Positions 34,564 to 45,900 of a stretch of 64,000 nucleotides of DNA are shown here, piece by piece. The first letter of the stretch is position 1. The number at the start of each line of letters is the position of its first letter. The stretch covers positions 2,472,871-2,536,870 of the forward strand of contig CM029666.1 of the NCBI GenBank assembly GCA_017311315.1, given 5' to 3'. The DNA is from Dendrocalamus latiflorus (lineage: Eukaryota; Streptophyta; Magnoliopsida; Poales; Poaceae). The notes under the pieces were generated by a model. That model searched no databases. It saw only the letters and a list, made by a program, of their open reading frames with translations, and was not told the origin of the DNA. A program made the position numbers and the translations under genes.

Positions 34564-34893
34564 ATGGTCACGCTCATCAGCTTTGTTCCGCGGGAAGTGG
34601 AGGCTGATGGTGCTGTGTCTAAGATCCCGGCGGCGCTGGGGGTAGTCGGCCTCGCCACGGCCTCCACGGCCATCACCTTGGCCCTGTCCGAGCCGCCGCC
34701 GGGGTTCGAGAAGGACGCCTACCTCCTCGCCCTCTCGGGGTCCTTCCTTGCAGGGGTGGCCGAGGTGTGCGCCGCCGTCTGGGTGGCCGACGACGTCCCC
34801 GGCCGCCGTGCCGCTGGCAAGAAGTTCGTCTACGCGTCCGTCGCGCCGCTCCTTGTCTCCGTCGGCCTCTCGGTGGCTTCGCTGCTCTGGTAA
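34564..34893 (+). CDS. A-type small three-helix membrane protein, copy 2
   Basis: This intact 109-residue frame is collinear with the copy at 9070 and differs at about a dozen residues, mostly conservative (for example ADDVPG for SDNVRG in the loop before helix 3). Predicted helices are at residues 22-41, 51-74 and 88-109, with an acidic N-terminus and no signal peptide. It begins at the ATG shared by all A and B copies and ends with TAA directly after SLLW. The loop sequence ADDVPGRRAAGKK is closer to the C-type genes than to A1, which hints at gene conversion or a closer ancestry with C. The promoter, leader and 3' flank are conserved. Membrane protein of unknown function. Confidence 0.85.
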   Translation: MVTLISFVPREVEADGAVSKIPAALGVVGLATASTAITLALSEPPPGFEKDAYLLALSGSFLAGVAEVCAAVWVADDVPGRRAAGKKFVYASVAPLLVSVGLSVASLLW

Positions 34894-34908
34894 TTCGCGC
34901 CCGATCGA

Positions 34909-34981
34909 GACCATGCATGCATGCGTGGTCCCTGGATGTGAAGTAATAATCGTGCTAAGCTCCTCCATCAGCTGAGCTGAT
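34909..34981 (+). promoter_or_regulatory. Two conserved palindromes in the A2 3' flank
   Basis: Same two palindromes as described for A1 (34909-34930 and 34967-34981), unchanged despite substitutions and indels around them. Confidence 0.6.
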
Positions 34982-35060
34982 AGCACATCAATACTCTACT
35001 ATCATGTTTCCTATTAATCTGTTTGGTCGTGTGTGTTAATTAAGAGTCGCTCAGTCGAAT

Positions 35061-35297
35061 TTGCTGTATACGTGCATACATGTGCCATGCTGTGTACTTG
35101 TATCAAGCTGTGACGAGAACACCTACTTCCTCACCCTCTCGGGGGCCTTCCTTGCGGGGGTGACCCAGGTGTGCGCCCCCGTCTGGGTCTACGACGACGT
35201 CCGCGGCCGCCGCGCCGCTGGCAACAAGTTCTTGTCCGCCTCCATCGCGCCGCTCGCCGTCGCCGTCAGCCTCTGGATCGGTGGTTTCACTGCTTAG
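35061..35297 (+). pseudogene. B-type 3' fragment fused to A-type 3' flank, copy 2
   Basis: It has the same junction as at 9633: A-type 3' flank runs into 'gacgagaacacctac' at 35112, then the B second helix, the loop (GRRAAGNK, with Asn for Lys) and the third helix ending WIGGFTA, TAG at 35295-35297. It keeps the 12 bp missing from the 9.6-kb copy. The ATG that could open the chimeric frame there is TTG here (35061), and no other in-frame ATG exists before the B part. It is therefore unlikely to be translated as such. Confidence 0.75.
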
Positions 35298-35862
35298 CGT
35301 TGGTACCGCTGCATGCATGAGAGCTAGGTGCGCGCCTCCGCCGAGCCACTCCACCCCATTGTTGGGCGTCGATATCTCAATCAGAGCCCATATATACATA
35401 AATAACCTAGCTCTGTGTGTGTCAATGTTGTACTCTTGTTTCGCCTTTCGTGTGTTGCTTTGCTTGCTTCTGTGTATCACATAGTATATTTATTTACATC
35501 CCGTCGCATCTGTGCTTTATCTTTGTACAATGTTGCTGGAACGCTGGTACGTATGTTGGATTTTTAGTTAATTGCCTGGATTAATTGATGTGGCTGTGCT
35601 TTGTTTTGATTCGGCAACTCAGCTCAAGTACGCTGTTTGCATGGATGCATAAAAAGGTTGCCTGGGCTGCAGCCTTAGCGAGTGTATGTATAAAAGGGGT
35701 GGCTGCCGGCGTGGAGCTTTGCTGAAGCACCCAAAAAATAAATAAGGAAGTATCGTAATTAATTAAACAGGTTGATTGCCTTCTTTTATCTGGACTTAAG
35801 AGGATAAATAAAAGGGCAAACTCCTTGCATAGGCCTCAATTCCCATCTACAGAGGTTTGATT

Positions 35863-35894
<32 letters not shown>

Positions 35895-37100
35895 CCCCTC
35901 TCTTATCTCTCTCTTTCTTGTGAACCATGCGGCGCAACTGCTGGATGCATATCTTGTATCAGGTAAACATTGATAACTATACTGTTTGAGCATTGACAAT
36001 ATACCAGATCTCTATTCCCTGCTAATAGTGAAAATATTTCTTGAAGATAAGGTAAAAAAAACTTATAAGTTAGATGTCATTGCATGTAGTAAAGTAACTG
36101 ACTGCTTTTATGGGAAGGGGGAGGGAGGTTTAATGGAAGTGATACCCAATAAAGACTATGGGCCAGTTTGAAGTCTTCAAGAGCCCTTGTAAGCCTTAAG
36201 CTGGCCTGGCCCAGAATTCATTATGCAGCTGTTATACTGTGTAAGCATGGAGATAGAAAATGAAATAGTGTCTTCAGGAGCCTTTTTACTTAAAGAATAT
36301 AAATTGACGTTAGTTTTAGGTTATATCGTGGCATGGGTATACTTTTGTTATATCGTGGTATGGGTATAAATTGACGTTAGTTTTAGGTTATTAGAGTTTA
36401 GCCTGGGGCGTAACCAAATCCTAGTTCCGCCACTGGCTTGACCTACTGTCTGTTCATATTCCATGCCTGATAAGATTTTAGAAATATTATTACTGCGAAA
36501 GTCCCTGAATCCATAATTTAGTCATGAGTATTAGGTCATGTTCATATTGGTTTCTAAACTCTGCTTTTCTAGACGGGATCTACTCGATTGTAATATACAC
36601 TATAGTTACTTCATTTATATCGACCAAAATTGTACGCAAATATCTCTCTCTACAAGTTTCTCTACAAACTGTTACTATTTATAAATCAAACCTACAAGTC
36701 AAAACTAAAAATCAATATAAACAACGGTTATACTAGTCGATTGTAATACACACTATAGTGACTTTATTTATATTCTTCAAGTGTTTTTTTAATAAAAGTC
36801 TAGGAACGAGGCCGGTAATTTCATGAATTAACCATCATATCCTGCATTTATATATAACTTATTCATTTATTTCTCTCAGCTTACAAGTTGTACCCAAACA
36901 GTTGAGATATCATCATACTTTGTCTCCGATCAAAGCATATTGATCTCTGCGAGGACGGTTGCTTTCATCTTGTTGAAATCAACCTAGCTAGCTTATATAA
37001 GAATAGTACATGTAATGACACTCCATCTTTTCATTTGAAAACAACAATGAAATCAAAAGTCTTGAACGAAAGGTATTTCCGTCCAAAAGGGTTCGAGATG
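35298..37100. other. Intergenic DNA with short repeats
   Basis: Up to about 35745 it is duplicated B-type flank. A (CT)n tract lies at about 35868-35905. Direct repeats: 'aaattgacgttagttttagg' near 36300 and 36365, 'tatatcgtgg.atgggtata' twice between them, and 'cgattgtaata.acactata' near 36587 and 36737. No gene seen. Confidence 0.5.
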
Positions 37101-37652
37101 GATATGGGGAGGGCATGCAGTGCAGGTGAGGCAGGAGCTCGGGGGGCACATGATGCGGCGGCACCACCACCGCGCGAGGGTGGCGACTGACCTGCATGAT
37201 CTATTCGCCAGCATACATGGAGAGGACGTCAGCGGCGGCCACGCACGTACGGCGCCGCGTGACGCAGTTGATGCGTGCAGTGGTGAGGAACCACGCCGCC
37301 GGCCATATGGCTTGGTCGGTGCTGCACTGCATGCCCATCAAGCTAGTCCTCCCAAATATACGTACGGCCGGAGTGATTAAACAGACATCCATGCATACAC
37401 ATGCAAATAATGAGCGTGCATATTTGAATTGAAACAAGCTAAGCTGTACGCATGCTTTGTCGACACAAATTGATTATCAAATGATTCAAATACAAACCAG
37501 AGCAACATGAAACAAGTACACAGCATGGCACATGCACGCATGCATGCACGCACGTGTACAGCTCATTCCACGTAGCGACTCTTAACTAACACACACGACC
37601 AAACAGATTAATACTTTCATAGGAAAACATGCAAGTAGAGTATTTATGTGCT
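37101..37652. other. Downstream flank of C2 with gene-like relic
   Basis: Positions 37110-37350 are GC-rich and share about 80 bp with 11610-11690 ('gttgatgcgtg' ... 'acgccgccggccat'). Frames are open on both strands, but none has a recognisable domain, so I call it a relic at most. Positions 37365-37650 match the C1 flank at 21055-21320. Confidence 0.45.
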
Positions 37653-37732
37653 ATCAGCTTAGCTGATGGAGAAGCTTAGCACGATTATTTACTTCACATC
37701 CAAGATCAGGGACCTCGCATGCATGCATGGTC
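37653..37732 (-). promoter_or_regulatory. Palindromes in the C2 3' flank
   Basis: Positions 37653-37667 and 37711-37732 correspond to the palindromes at A1, A2 and C1, each with one mismatch. Confidence 0.5.
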
Positions 37733-38030
37733 TCGATCGGGCGCGACTTACCAGAGCGCGCAGCGAAGCCACCGAGAGACCGACGGAGACAAGGAGCGGC
37801 GCGACGGACGCGTAGACGAACTTCTTGCCAGCGGCACGGCGGCCGGGGACGTCGTCGGCCACCCAGACGGCGGCGCACAGCTCGGCCACCCCTGCAAGGA
37901 AGGACCCCGAGAGGGCGAGGAGGTAGGCGTCCTTGTCGAACCCCGACGGCGGCTCGGACACGGCCAATGTGGTGGCCATGGAGGCCGTGGCGAGGCCGAC
38001 ACCCCCCAGCGCCACCGGGACCTTCACCAT
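37689..38030 (-). CDS. C-type small three-helix membrane protein, copy 2, altered C-terminus
   Basis: The frame is 113 residues on the minus strand, starting at the ATG complementary to 38028-38030 (MVKVPVALGGVG). Helices 1 and 2 and the GRRAAGKK loop match C1 and A2. A 4-bp insertion (GCGC type, about 37756-37762) near the end of helix 3 changes SLLW-stop into a longer tail ending 'RSLILDVK', translated from what is 3' flank in the other copies. The frame remains open, so a protein with an extra ~22 mostly polar and basic residues is predicted. Whether it is functional is open. It lies tail-to-tail with A2, about 2.8 kb away. Confidence 0.75.
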   Translation of the reverse strand: MVKVPVALGGVGLATASMATTLAVSEPPSGFDKDAYLLALSGSFLAGVAELCAAVWVADDVPGRRAAGKKFVYASVAPLLVSVGLSVASLRALVSRARSRPCMHARSLILDVK

Positions 38031-38132
38031 CTTAGATTTGTGGCTTAAAATCGAGCGAGGAGATGGTGGTGCAGTGCAGTAGAATGGTGGCGCACTACAG
38101 TGCAGGGAGTAGAATGAATTGAGTTGGGGGTG

Positions 38133-38140
38133 TATTTATA
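38133..38140 (-). promoter_or_regulatory. TATA box of C-type gene 2
   Basis: TATAAATA on the minus strand, about 105 bp upstream of the ATG. It is the best-formed TATA box in the family. Confidence 0.7.
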
Positions 38141-38149
38141 GAACGGCCG

Positions 38150-39855
38150 GCCGGGCGACGGTTGCACTATAGCAATTCACCTTAGGTCATCATAGCATAT
38201 AAGTTTTTGTTACTCTGTAATCTCTCGTATAAATAGTCTAAAAACTATAAATCGTAATCAAAAGTCATAAGTCTCAGTAAAAAAAACGATTCCTATATAT
38301 AGGTTATTTGGAATATGACAGGAAGGAAAGATCATGGAAAGGAATAGGAACGCACAGTGCACCTAATGCACCTACATGCATGTGCTGCACCTTCTTGTTG
38401 CAGGTGAATTCAACGAAGAGACCCTGAAATAACGAAGGTCTAGACGCTCGAATACCAGGTCGGCCATCCAACGATCCCCGTAACTCTGAGGAGCACGCCG
38501 GATTGATTGGTGGAGTAGAACACGATTTATTTGCTCGGCGGCTGCGCTGCCACTCAGCCTGTTTCACTGACACGCCGGGTACCTTATCCATTCGAGAACA
38601 CCGAGGGAACAGAGAAAGCGGGACAGGAAGCATTGTTCCCTAAAAGCTGAATTATTGCGAAACAATATCTAATAGTATCTGTAAAAAGGTTTCGCTGTAC
38701 CTAATTTCAGCTCTTTTCGTGACTTTAATTGGCGGATGTGGAAAAAAGTTTCTGTGGGACATGCGTTTGCAGCTTTTACTTCTCTGGCTAAAGGATATTC
38801 ACGTGAGAATATAATAAAGCATGGTTGCTAAATTGCCATCAGGTTTGGTCGATCTCTGTGCGGTTCATTTAGGTTGAAAAAATAGTTTATAATTAAAATT
38901 TCACTGTAATTAATTAAAATTACACTGTAACTGATAGTTGCTTATTTGACATAATTAAATTTAAAAAAGTAAAAATATGTTAACCCATCACGGATGATGC
39001 AAACAAATACAAGAAAAAATCAGCAAAAAACTCAAAAAACCAAAAAAATAAAATTTATAAATAATAAAAATAAATTAAAAACTAGAAATTCAAATCGAAA
39101 TGAAAGTATCTAAATTGCCGAGCAAGCGCCCTGTGTACGATGGGCAGTGGCAGAGCTGGGTCTTGAGCCGACGGGGCAATGGTCTGAGACCCAGACAAAA
39201 GTTTCTTACTATATTGTATTGTATCTAACAGGCTAAAATATAATTTTTTAGGTTATCTATAGACTAGGCCTGAGGTCCAGTCCCTCCCAGGCTACGCCCT
39301 AACGGTGGGATGATTCCTTTTTATGTATGGCTGACTAACGAGGTTGTCGGGGAGGAACACGTCAGTGGACCGACGTGGGTGGACGATACATCTGCCTTGC
39401 CGATGTACGTGCGGTCGTCTAGCTCAGCAGGAGAGGAAATTCTAAAGGGAAAAAGCAGGGAAGGCATCCACGAATCAACACTGAGCTATTGATTGCTTGG
39501 TATTGTTTCCTTCCATGTATATTTTGACTTGGTTGTAATCCACGTCATCTATTTAGTTGTAAAGCAATGCTAAACTTCAGCTCTGCACATTTTGGCTTAA
39601 GTTTCTGATTTCTGGTTTATTTTTTACTATTTCTAAATTTTGTCTTTTCTGGTTTTTGACTTTTTAAAGCTTTTTGCTGGTTCTTTTTTCCCGTATTCAT
39701 TTGCAATGTCTGTGATGAGCTAATCTGTTTTTTATTTTTAATTTTTAAAAATTTAGTTACGCCAAATAAGCCACCATCAGCTATAGTGTAATTTCAGCCA
39801 TAAGCCTGTTTATTTCAGCCCAACCGAGCGGCATCTAGGTGTGGCAGGAACTCGC
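38150..39855. other. Intergenic DNA
   Basis: 'cactgacacgccgggtacctt' (38565-38585) repeats a landmark of 8066 and 33766. Dispersed AT-rich repeat copies lie at 38860-39120 and, in reverse, 39580-39830. Positions 39140-39300 resemble the decayed 'gggtcttgagcc...cctgaggtcca' type repeat also hinted at near 20880 and 36400. No gene seen. Confidence 0.45.
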
Positions 39856-40706
39856 GGAAGGAACTTCTCTGGGGTCTGACCCCATTTCCTCTCGATGGGG
39901 ATACTGTTGGATGGCCTCCACTCTCCGCACGAATCTCTCCGCGCGAGCACCACCTCCCGTCTCTTTTTCTCCCCCCACCCAAAGCCGAGCGGTCGGTAGC
40001 TTCGACCGCTACGATCGGTGGTCGGTAGCTTCGACCGTTGCGGTCGGTGGTCGTAGCTTCGACCGTAGTGGTTGGTGGTCGGTATCTTCGATTACCATGC
40101 CATATGGAGCGTGCATAGGGCGGCAGCCAAGCAAAGGAGGGAGGTGGGGAAGGACGAAGCCAACCAGTGCCTGTGCCGATTCTCGGGCTGGGGACGGCAG
40201 GGATTCTCGAGGAGGCGATGCGGAGGTGCCAGCGATGGCAGATGGATCCATGAGCATGGACCGGGGGGGATGGCGGGGATTCTCAGGGAGGCGATGCGGA
40301 GGTGCCAACTAGGGGAGGTGACGCGAAGGTGCCGACAGCGGCGGACGGATTCCATGTGCGTGGATCGGCGAGGGACGGCGGGGATTCTCGAGGAGGCGAT
40401 GCGAAGGCGTCGACGGCGGGCTCGCGCTCAGATCTGGGAGGGGAGGGCGAGCGGCAGGCTCGTGCTCGGATCTAGGATGGGACGGCAGGCGAGGTCGGAT
40501 TGGGGGGTCCAGAGAAAAGGAGGAGAGGAAGTGGCTTGCGCTCGGCTTTGGTTGGGGGAGAAAAGGAGACAGGAGATGGCGCTCGCACGGAGAAAAGGAG
40601 ACGGGAGATGGTGCTTGCGCGGAGGGATTCGTGCGGAGACGTGGAGACCATCCGACGGTGTTCCCATCGAGAGAAAATGGGGGTCAAACCTAGAGGAGTT
40701 CCTTCC
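39856..40706. mobile_element. 851-bp MULE-like element with about 120-bp TIRs
   Basis: The left end (GGAAGGAACTTCTCTGG... to 'cgtctctttttctcc', 39856-39973) is repeated in reverse complement at about 40587-40706, with roughly 85% identity. A second partial inner copy lies at 40555-40586. The interior has four copies of a ~30-bp 'cggtcggtggtcgtagcttc' type repeat (39995-40090) and three copies of a larger repeat around 'gggattctcgaggaggcgat' (40195, 40275, 40380). Frames are open on both strands but show only repeat-derived translation. I did not find a 9-bp target duplication, so the exact ends are uncertain. Confidence 0.7.
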
Positions 40707-41080
40707 AAGGGACTGAGGCAAAGCACCTTGGCAATGAGGTGCTAGCTGCTGCATATCTGGATTTTATCAAAAGGCCAATCGTATATTATTGTGGTGCATT
40801 GCTGCAACTACAAAACATTCGTGAGCTTTGCTACCTCTCACCCATCACTGGTCCCTTCCGAGCTTGGGACTCAGCTCGTCAGTGGCTGTTCGTAAACGCA
40901 TCGTCCGTAACGCTTGGCCAATAGATAGATGGATGATTATTCTTGTTGTTGCATGCATGTTATCCATTGGCATCAAAAAGCAAGATGTGACACGCATTGT
41001 CTCGTCTCACGCACCAACCTGCATGTATATAGGGCTAGCTCCTCCAGCATTGCAGAGGAAGCACAACCAAGCCAACAAGG
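40707..41080 (+). promoter_or_regulatory. Promoter and 5' UTR start of the split small gene
   Basis: Unique sequence with TATATAG at 41026-41032. It is followed by 'ctagctcctccagcattgca' and ends 'ccaacaagg' at 41080, where the gypsy element begins. The continuation is at 57442 after the element's CAAGG target duplication. The joined leader would be about 45-70 nt before the ATG at 57468. Confidence 0.6.
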
Positions 41081-42902
41081 TGTTGATAATCAAATTTGGC
41101 TTGACAATCATCGTAAAGCCGAAAGCAAGTTAACAAGGAAACGCTGTGCAGATATCATGGTCGTGAGTAGTTACGATCACGGCAAAGCAAGTCGGAAGTC
41201 AGAGGTGATCGTAAAATCCTACGAATTCAGCAAGCTACAGTAAATGCACGATTATGTCAAAGAAGCGTGGAGCTTGGTCGTGGTCAAGAGCCATTACGAT
41301 CACTTTGGTCGTAGTCGGCAGTCGCCGGGTAGTTTACGACCACGGTGCAGCATTTACGGCCATGTCATCACTAGTCGGAAGCCAGCTGGACCGGTTACGA
41401 CCACGTTGGCCGTGGTCGAAGGCAGTTACAACCACGTTGGCGGTCACCGGGTAGTTTTACGACCACGTTGCAGCATTTACGACCATTTTATCACTAATCG
41501 GAAGCCAGCTGGACCGATTACGACCACGTTGGCCGTGGTCGAAGGCAGTTACGACCATGTTGGCGTGGTCAAAGGTGGCTCAACCATTTTTGGATATGAT
41601 CGGACGCTGCTACGACCACGATTGGCCATGATCAGAAGCCTGGTTCTCAGTTGACGACATCAAGGTTGATAATCGGCAGTCGAACTTACGACCACGATGA
41701 GAAGTCGGTGGTTTACGACCACGTTATAACGAGAAGCGGTAGCAACTCCGACCACGTTGGAGGAAGTGAACGTGGTCGAAAAGGTGTTCGACTATAGAAA
41801 AATAGTGATCACCAGTGTCACTGCGTTCCTACGACCACGCAGCGATGCAGCGGAGCGGTCGTAAACTGCTACAGTAAGTTTACGATCACGAAGGAAAGTT
41901 GATCGGTAAAGCAATAGAAGGATCGGAACTGGTCGTAAGCATCCAGAACCGGTCATAAACAGTTCCAACCGGTAGTAAACGACTCTAACCAGTCGTAAAT
42001 GGTCCTGGGAGGTCGTAAGAGATGCTGACCGGTCATCGTAAAGGGTTCGACCATGCAGAGAAGGCTACGACCACGGTGAAGGCGGTCGTAAGGAGCAGCG
42101 ACCAAGTCGAGAAGACCAGTATGTGCCAGAAGCGATTCCGACCATGTTGAAGGAAGTGAGCATGGTCAAAGGGATGTTTTTGAAAGTAGTCATACGGCAT
42201 CAAGAGCACTCGGGATCGGTCGTAAGCAGCGCTGACCGGTCATAAACGATCTTGGGAAGTCAGGAAACTTCACAACATTTGGTAGGGTAAGGAGCTTGCG
42301 TGCAAAGGAAGTAAATACTACATGCATGTATTGCATACAGATCAATTGTGCGTAAAAGAAGATCAATAGGAGCAGCATGCACGCACAGGCAGCAGTTTGG
42401 AAAGGATCAGGAAACGATCTTGAAACGATCTCTGCCGTGTGGCAAAATTGCAACCGAATAAACTAAGATAAGTTTTATTCGGTCTGGACTCTGATTCGAT
42501 TCGAATACTGTTGTTTCCAAAAGAAGCTAGGACCAGCTTCCCCCTATATATATGTATGTAGGGGTCACGGCCGATTAACAACACACAATCGAAACTCATC
42601 TACTGTATTATTTTGCAATCTACTATTTTCCTCTGCCCTATTTTGCTTCTTGTTCTTCGTCGTCGTTTACTCCCTTGCGATAACGAATCACAAGGTCCTA
42701 GGGGCGGTCAGGCCGACCTAGGACAGCTCATCGCCGCCGCTCGCCCTGACGGGGTCCCTCCCGGGCGCGTGGGGTGTCGGGTCTCAAGAGCTCTCGCCGG
42801 CGTGTCCTGCGTATCGCGCTCCCGGCAAGACTCCTCCGGCGACGTGTCCTGCGTATCGCGCTCGACGCCGGGGGCACACGGTGACGTGTTCGTGTGCGAA
42901 CA
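41081..42902 (+). repeat. 5' LTR of the gypsy element
   Basis: 1822 bp, TGTTGATAATC...GTGCGAACA. A TATA box (TATATATAT) lies at about 42545-42553. Positions 41260-42240 are filled with 'tacgaccacg' or 'cgtggtcg' motifs, often paired as inverted repeats around 'ttggc'. Against the 3' LTR I count 14 substitutions, 12 of them transitions, and a ~24-bp indel. Confidence 0.92.
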
Positions 42903-42959
42903 CACTTTTTGGCGACTCCGCTGGGGAAAGATCAAGGAAAATTGACGCCGCCAATCACC

Positions 42960-45900
42960 ATGACTGGCAGCAGCAAAATCCCAATGCCCGGGGAGGTTAA
43001 CACCGATAATGTCGTCAAGCCCGGCTACGATGAATTATCGGAAGAGCATCGCCAAGCTTTTGAGGCATACAAGAAAAAGCGCGAGGAGGAGGATTTACGA
43101 GCGTTCCTTGCAAAATTCAAGAAGGATCGTCAAGGCAACATAACCCCACTCGGCGACATCACGTTCCCTCCTCCGCATTACTCGGAAAAGGTAGAACCCC
43201 TTGTAAGTGCCGCATCAACCCTTTCATCTGTTGCTACCAATTCATCTAGTGTTACCATGGAGCAAGTTCAGCACATGCTTAATGAGAACACTAGAGAGAT
43301 CTTTGATTATATGCATCAGATGACAAACATTAAGAAAATAAATAGTGCGGCCATGGGTACAAGTCAAGTTGGCACTTTTTCTAGTGTAGAACTTTCTAAG
43401 CCGACAGCGCCTATTAATTCATCGGCAAGTAGTGGAGTACCAAGTATACAACCCCAATGTGGCATGCCGTTGAGTTTCTTTTCTGGACAGCAAACTAAAC
43501 CTGGAGGTGAACTAATGGTAGCGCCCACGTATCCTAATCATATCATGAGCCTACCACCTTTGGGAACGTCAACATCAGGCGATATAAGTATGCCAAGGTC
43601 CTTGCCATATTCTGTTATACCGCCGATGCCGCCTCCACTGCCTACCATGGTGATCAACACCCCTATAGCTCCTTTGCAGTCACCCATCACAGCTTCGACC
43701 AATATGGACGAAGCATTGGCAAAAATTAGAGATGATGTGCGCAGGATGTTTGTTGAGTCTTTCGGCATTGAGTCGAGAGTTAGAGCCCGCACTTATCAGA
43801 AACCATATCCATCTCATTTTGATACTATTGCTTATCCCCAAGGTTATAAGCTTCCTGAGTTTGTTAAATTTGATGGTGGGGACAGCAAAACTACATGGGA
43901 GCACGTTAGCCAATATCTCGCCCAGTTGGGAGCGGCGGGTAATATAGATGAACTTAAAGTTCGTTTGTTTTCTTTGTCTTTAACTGGCACGGCTTTTTCA
44001 TGGTTTTCTGCTTTACCCCCTGGTTCTATCATTACATGGTCGCAGCTTGAGCAAAAATTTCATGATCATTTTTATAGCGGTGACGCTGAGTTTAAGTTAT
44101 CACATCTTACATCGGTTAGGCAAAAAAATGATGAATCGGTTTCCGATTATGTCAAAAGGTTTAGAGATGTTAAAAACCGGTGCTATAGTCTTGTGATAAG
44201 TGAAAGGGACTTGGCTGATCTTGTGTTTAGCGGTTTGAGAACTCACATTAAAGAAAAGTTGGAAAGTTATGAGTTTTTAACCGTTAACCAAGTGTTGCAG
44301 CGAGCTTTGGCTAAAGAAAGCCAAAGTAAAGATATCAAAGAAAACCATAAGACTAAAGCTGACCTTCCTCGCATGAACGTTGTTGATTATTCTTCCGATC
44401 AGGATGATGAAATTGATGTCTATGCTGCTGAATTTGTTTGGCCCTCAAAGGCCAAACCATATGCATGTAATGCTCTTAAGCCAATTCGCAAAAATCGTGA
44501 AGAGGAGATGAAGTTTACTTTTGATGTTACAAAATGTGATAGAATTTTTGATGCTTTGCTGAATGATAAGGTCATTAAAATTTCTCATACTTTACCGCCG
44601 TTTGAAGAGCTGAAGCGACGAGCTTTTTGCAAATATCATAATTCTTTTTCTCATGCCACTAATGATTGTAATGTTTTTCGGCGACAGATCCAATCGGCTA
44701 TCAATGATGGACGATTGAGTTTTGCCGAAATGCAAGTGGACAAGTCTCCCTTCCCCATGAACACGATGGATATGGAGGGCAGGAAAGTGTTGCTTCGGCC
44801 TGAATATGCCGAATCAGCAAAAGGAAAGCCGGGTGTTGTTATCGGTGAGCCTAGAGTGATACATGCCGATGACAAGGTCTCAGGAAGAGAGGTTGTACTG
44901 GAGAAGGCCCCAAATGGAAAGGAAACATTGAAGATCACTGTGAGCACTTCTGTACCTGGGGGGCAAGTGCAACATGAGGCTTGCAGTAAGTTTATCAAAC
45001 CCAAAAATCCAGAGGTTGGCAAGTGGAAGATAAACAAAGCAAAAGTACAGCGGAAGCGCATCAAGCCAACATTTGATATGCTGCTGTCCAAATATGCTAA
45101 CCAAGCGGCCACTTCTAGCTCTAATCGACCATCACAATTGAAGCGTCCAAGATCACCTCCGAGGCATCAAATACAACGTCAGTTTCGTCCGTATGAGCCA
45201 TGGGCGCCTACGCAATGGATGACACCTTTTTCCTACACACCATACAATATGAATAGAGGGTGGACGCAGCCTCCAATGGTGCCCTATGCTTTTCACCCTG
45301 GGTGGACAACACCTAGAAGATCAGTTTTTGAGAGGCTAACCCACTCTACAAAAAGTTGTTTGGGTGGTGGTACTGGTCGACCATCCAATGCCTCTGCAAC
45401 GAAGAAGATTATGAAGCAAGAGTGGCGTGCTAAGTCGCCAAGCGCTGAAAATTCAGAACCCAACAAGCAAGAAAGCGGGACTGCCAGTGCTGCGGAAGTA
45501 TCAACCAAAGATCTTGGTAAAAGGCAAATTGTCATTAATAATCCGGCTAAATCCACTAGTACTATGGTGGTTGTCCAGCTAGGTTCAGCAGCTAATGATC
45601 ATGAAGCCAGCAGCAGTAGCGCGAAGGGAAGAGACCCCAAGTATACCCGGTCGAGGTGGTGCCCTTCAGGCCTGACCAAAGCTCAGAAAAGAAGGTTGCA
45701 GTGTATGCGAAATCAGCAGAAGATCGAAGACGCAGCAGAAGCACAGAGAGATGAATTTTTCAATAAAAGTCGGCCCATGAAGCATGTATGGAGGCCTAAA
45801 CCAGTGGATGGGACTACAGATACTACTATCGCAACAGCACATACATCACCTAAAGAGCATGAGCAGGTATGTACATTGGGAGATGATGAGGAGCTGTTAG

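Larger units (their letters stand above)
33060..35745. repeat. Segmental duplication, module 2 (matches 7.3-11.0 kb)
   Basis: It holds the second A gene and the second truncated B fragment in the same order and orientation as module 1, but lacks the insertion present at 10062-10770. No gene lies at 33060-34440. AT-rich dispersed repeats cover about 33390-33620 and 33930-34260, the latter including an internal duplication of 'aatcggctggtcaat.gat'. Confidence 0.8.

Noticed and set aside
37120..37437. Overlapping plus- and minus-strand frames of 78-86 codons near C2
   Set aside because: They share DNA with 11.6 kb but not an intact frame, and neither has a recognisable domain or a TATA box at the right distance. 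They are kept only as a relic note.
40072..40716. 214-codon frame in the MULE-like element
   Set aside because: It is made of three internal repeats plus the right TIR, and comparable frames exist on the other strand. There is no protein similarity that I recognise.
41244..41654. 136-codon frame duplicated at 55802-56212
   Set aside because: It is conserved only because both positions are LTRs of the same element. The sequence is the TACGACCACG repeat region upstream of the TATA box.
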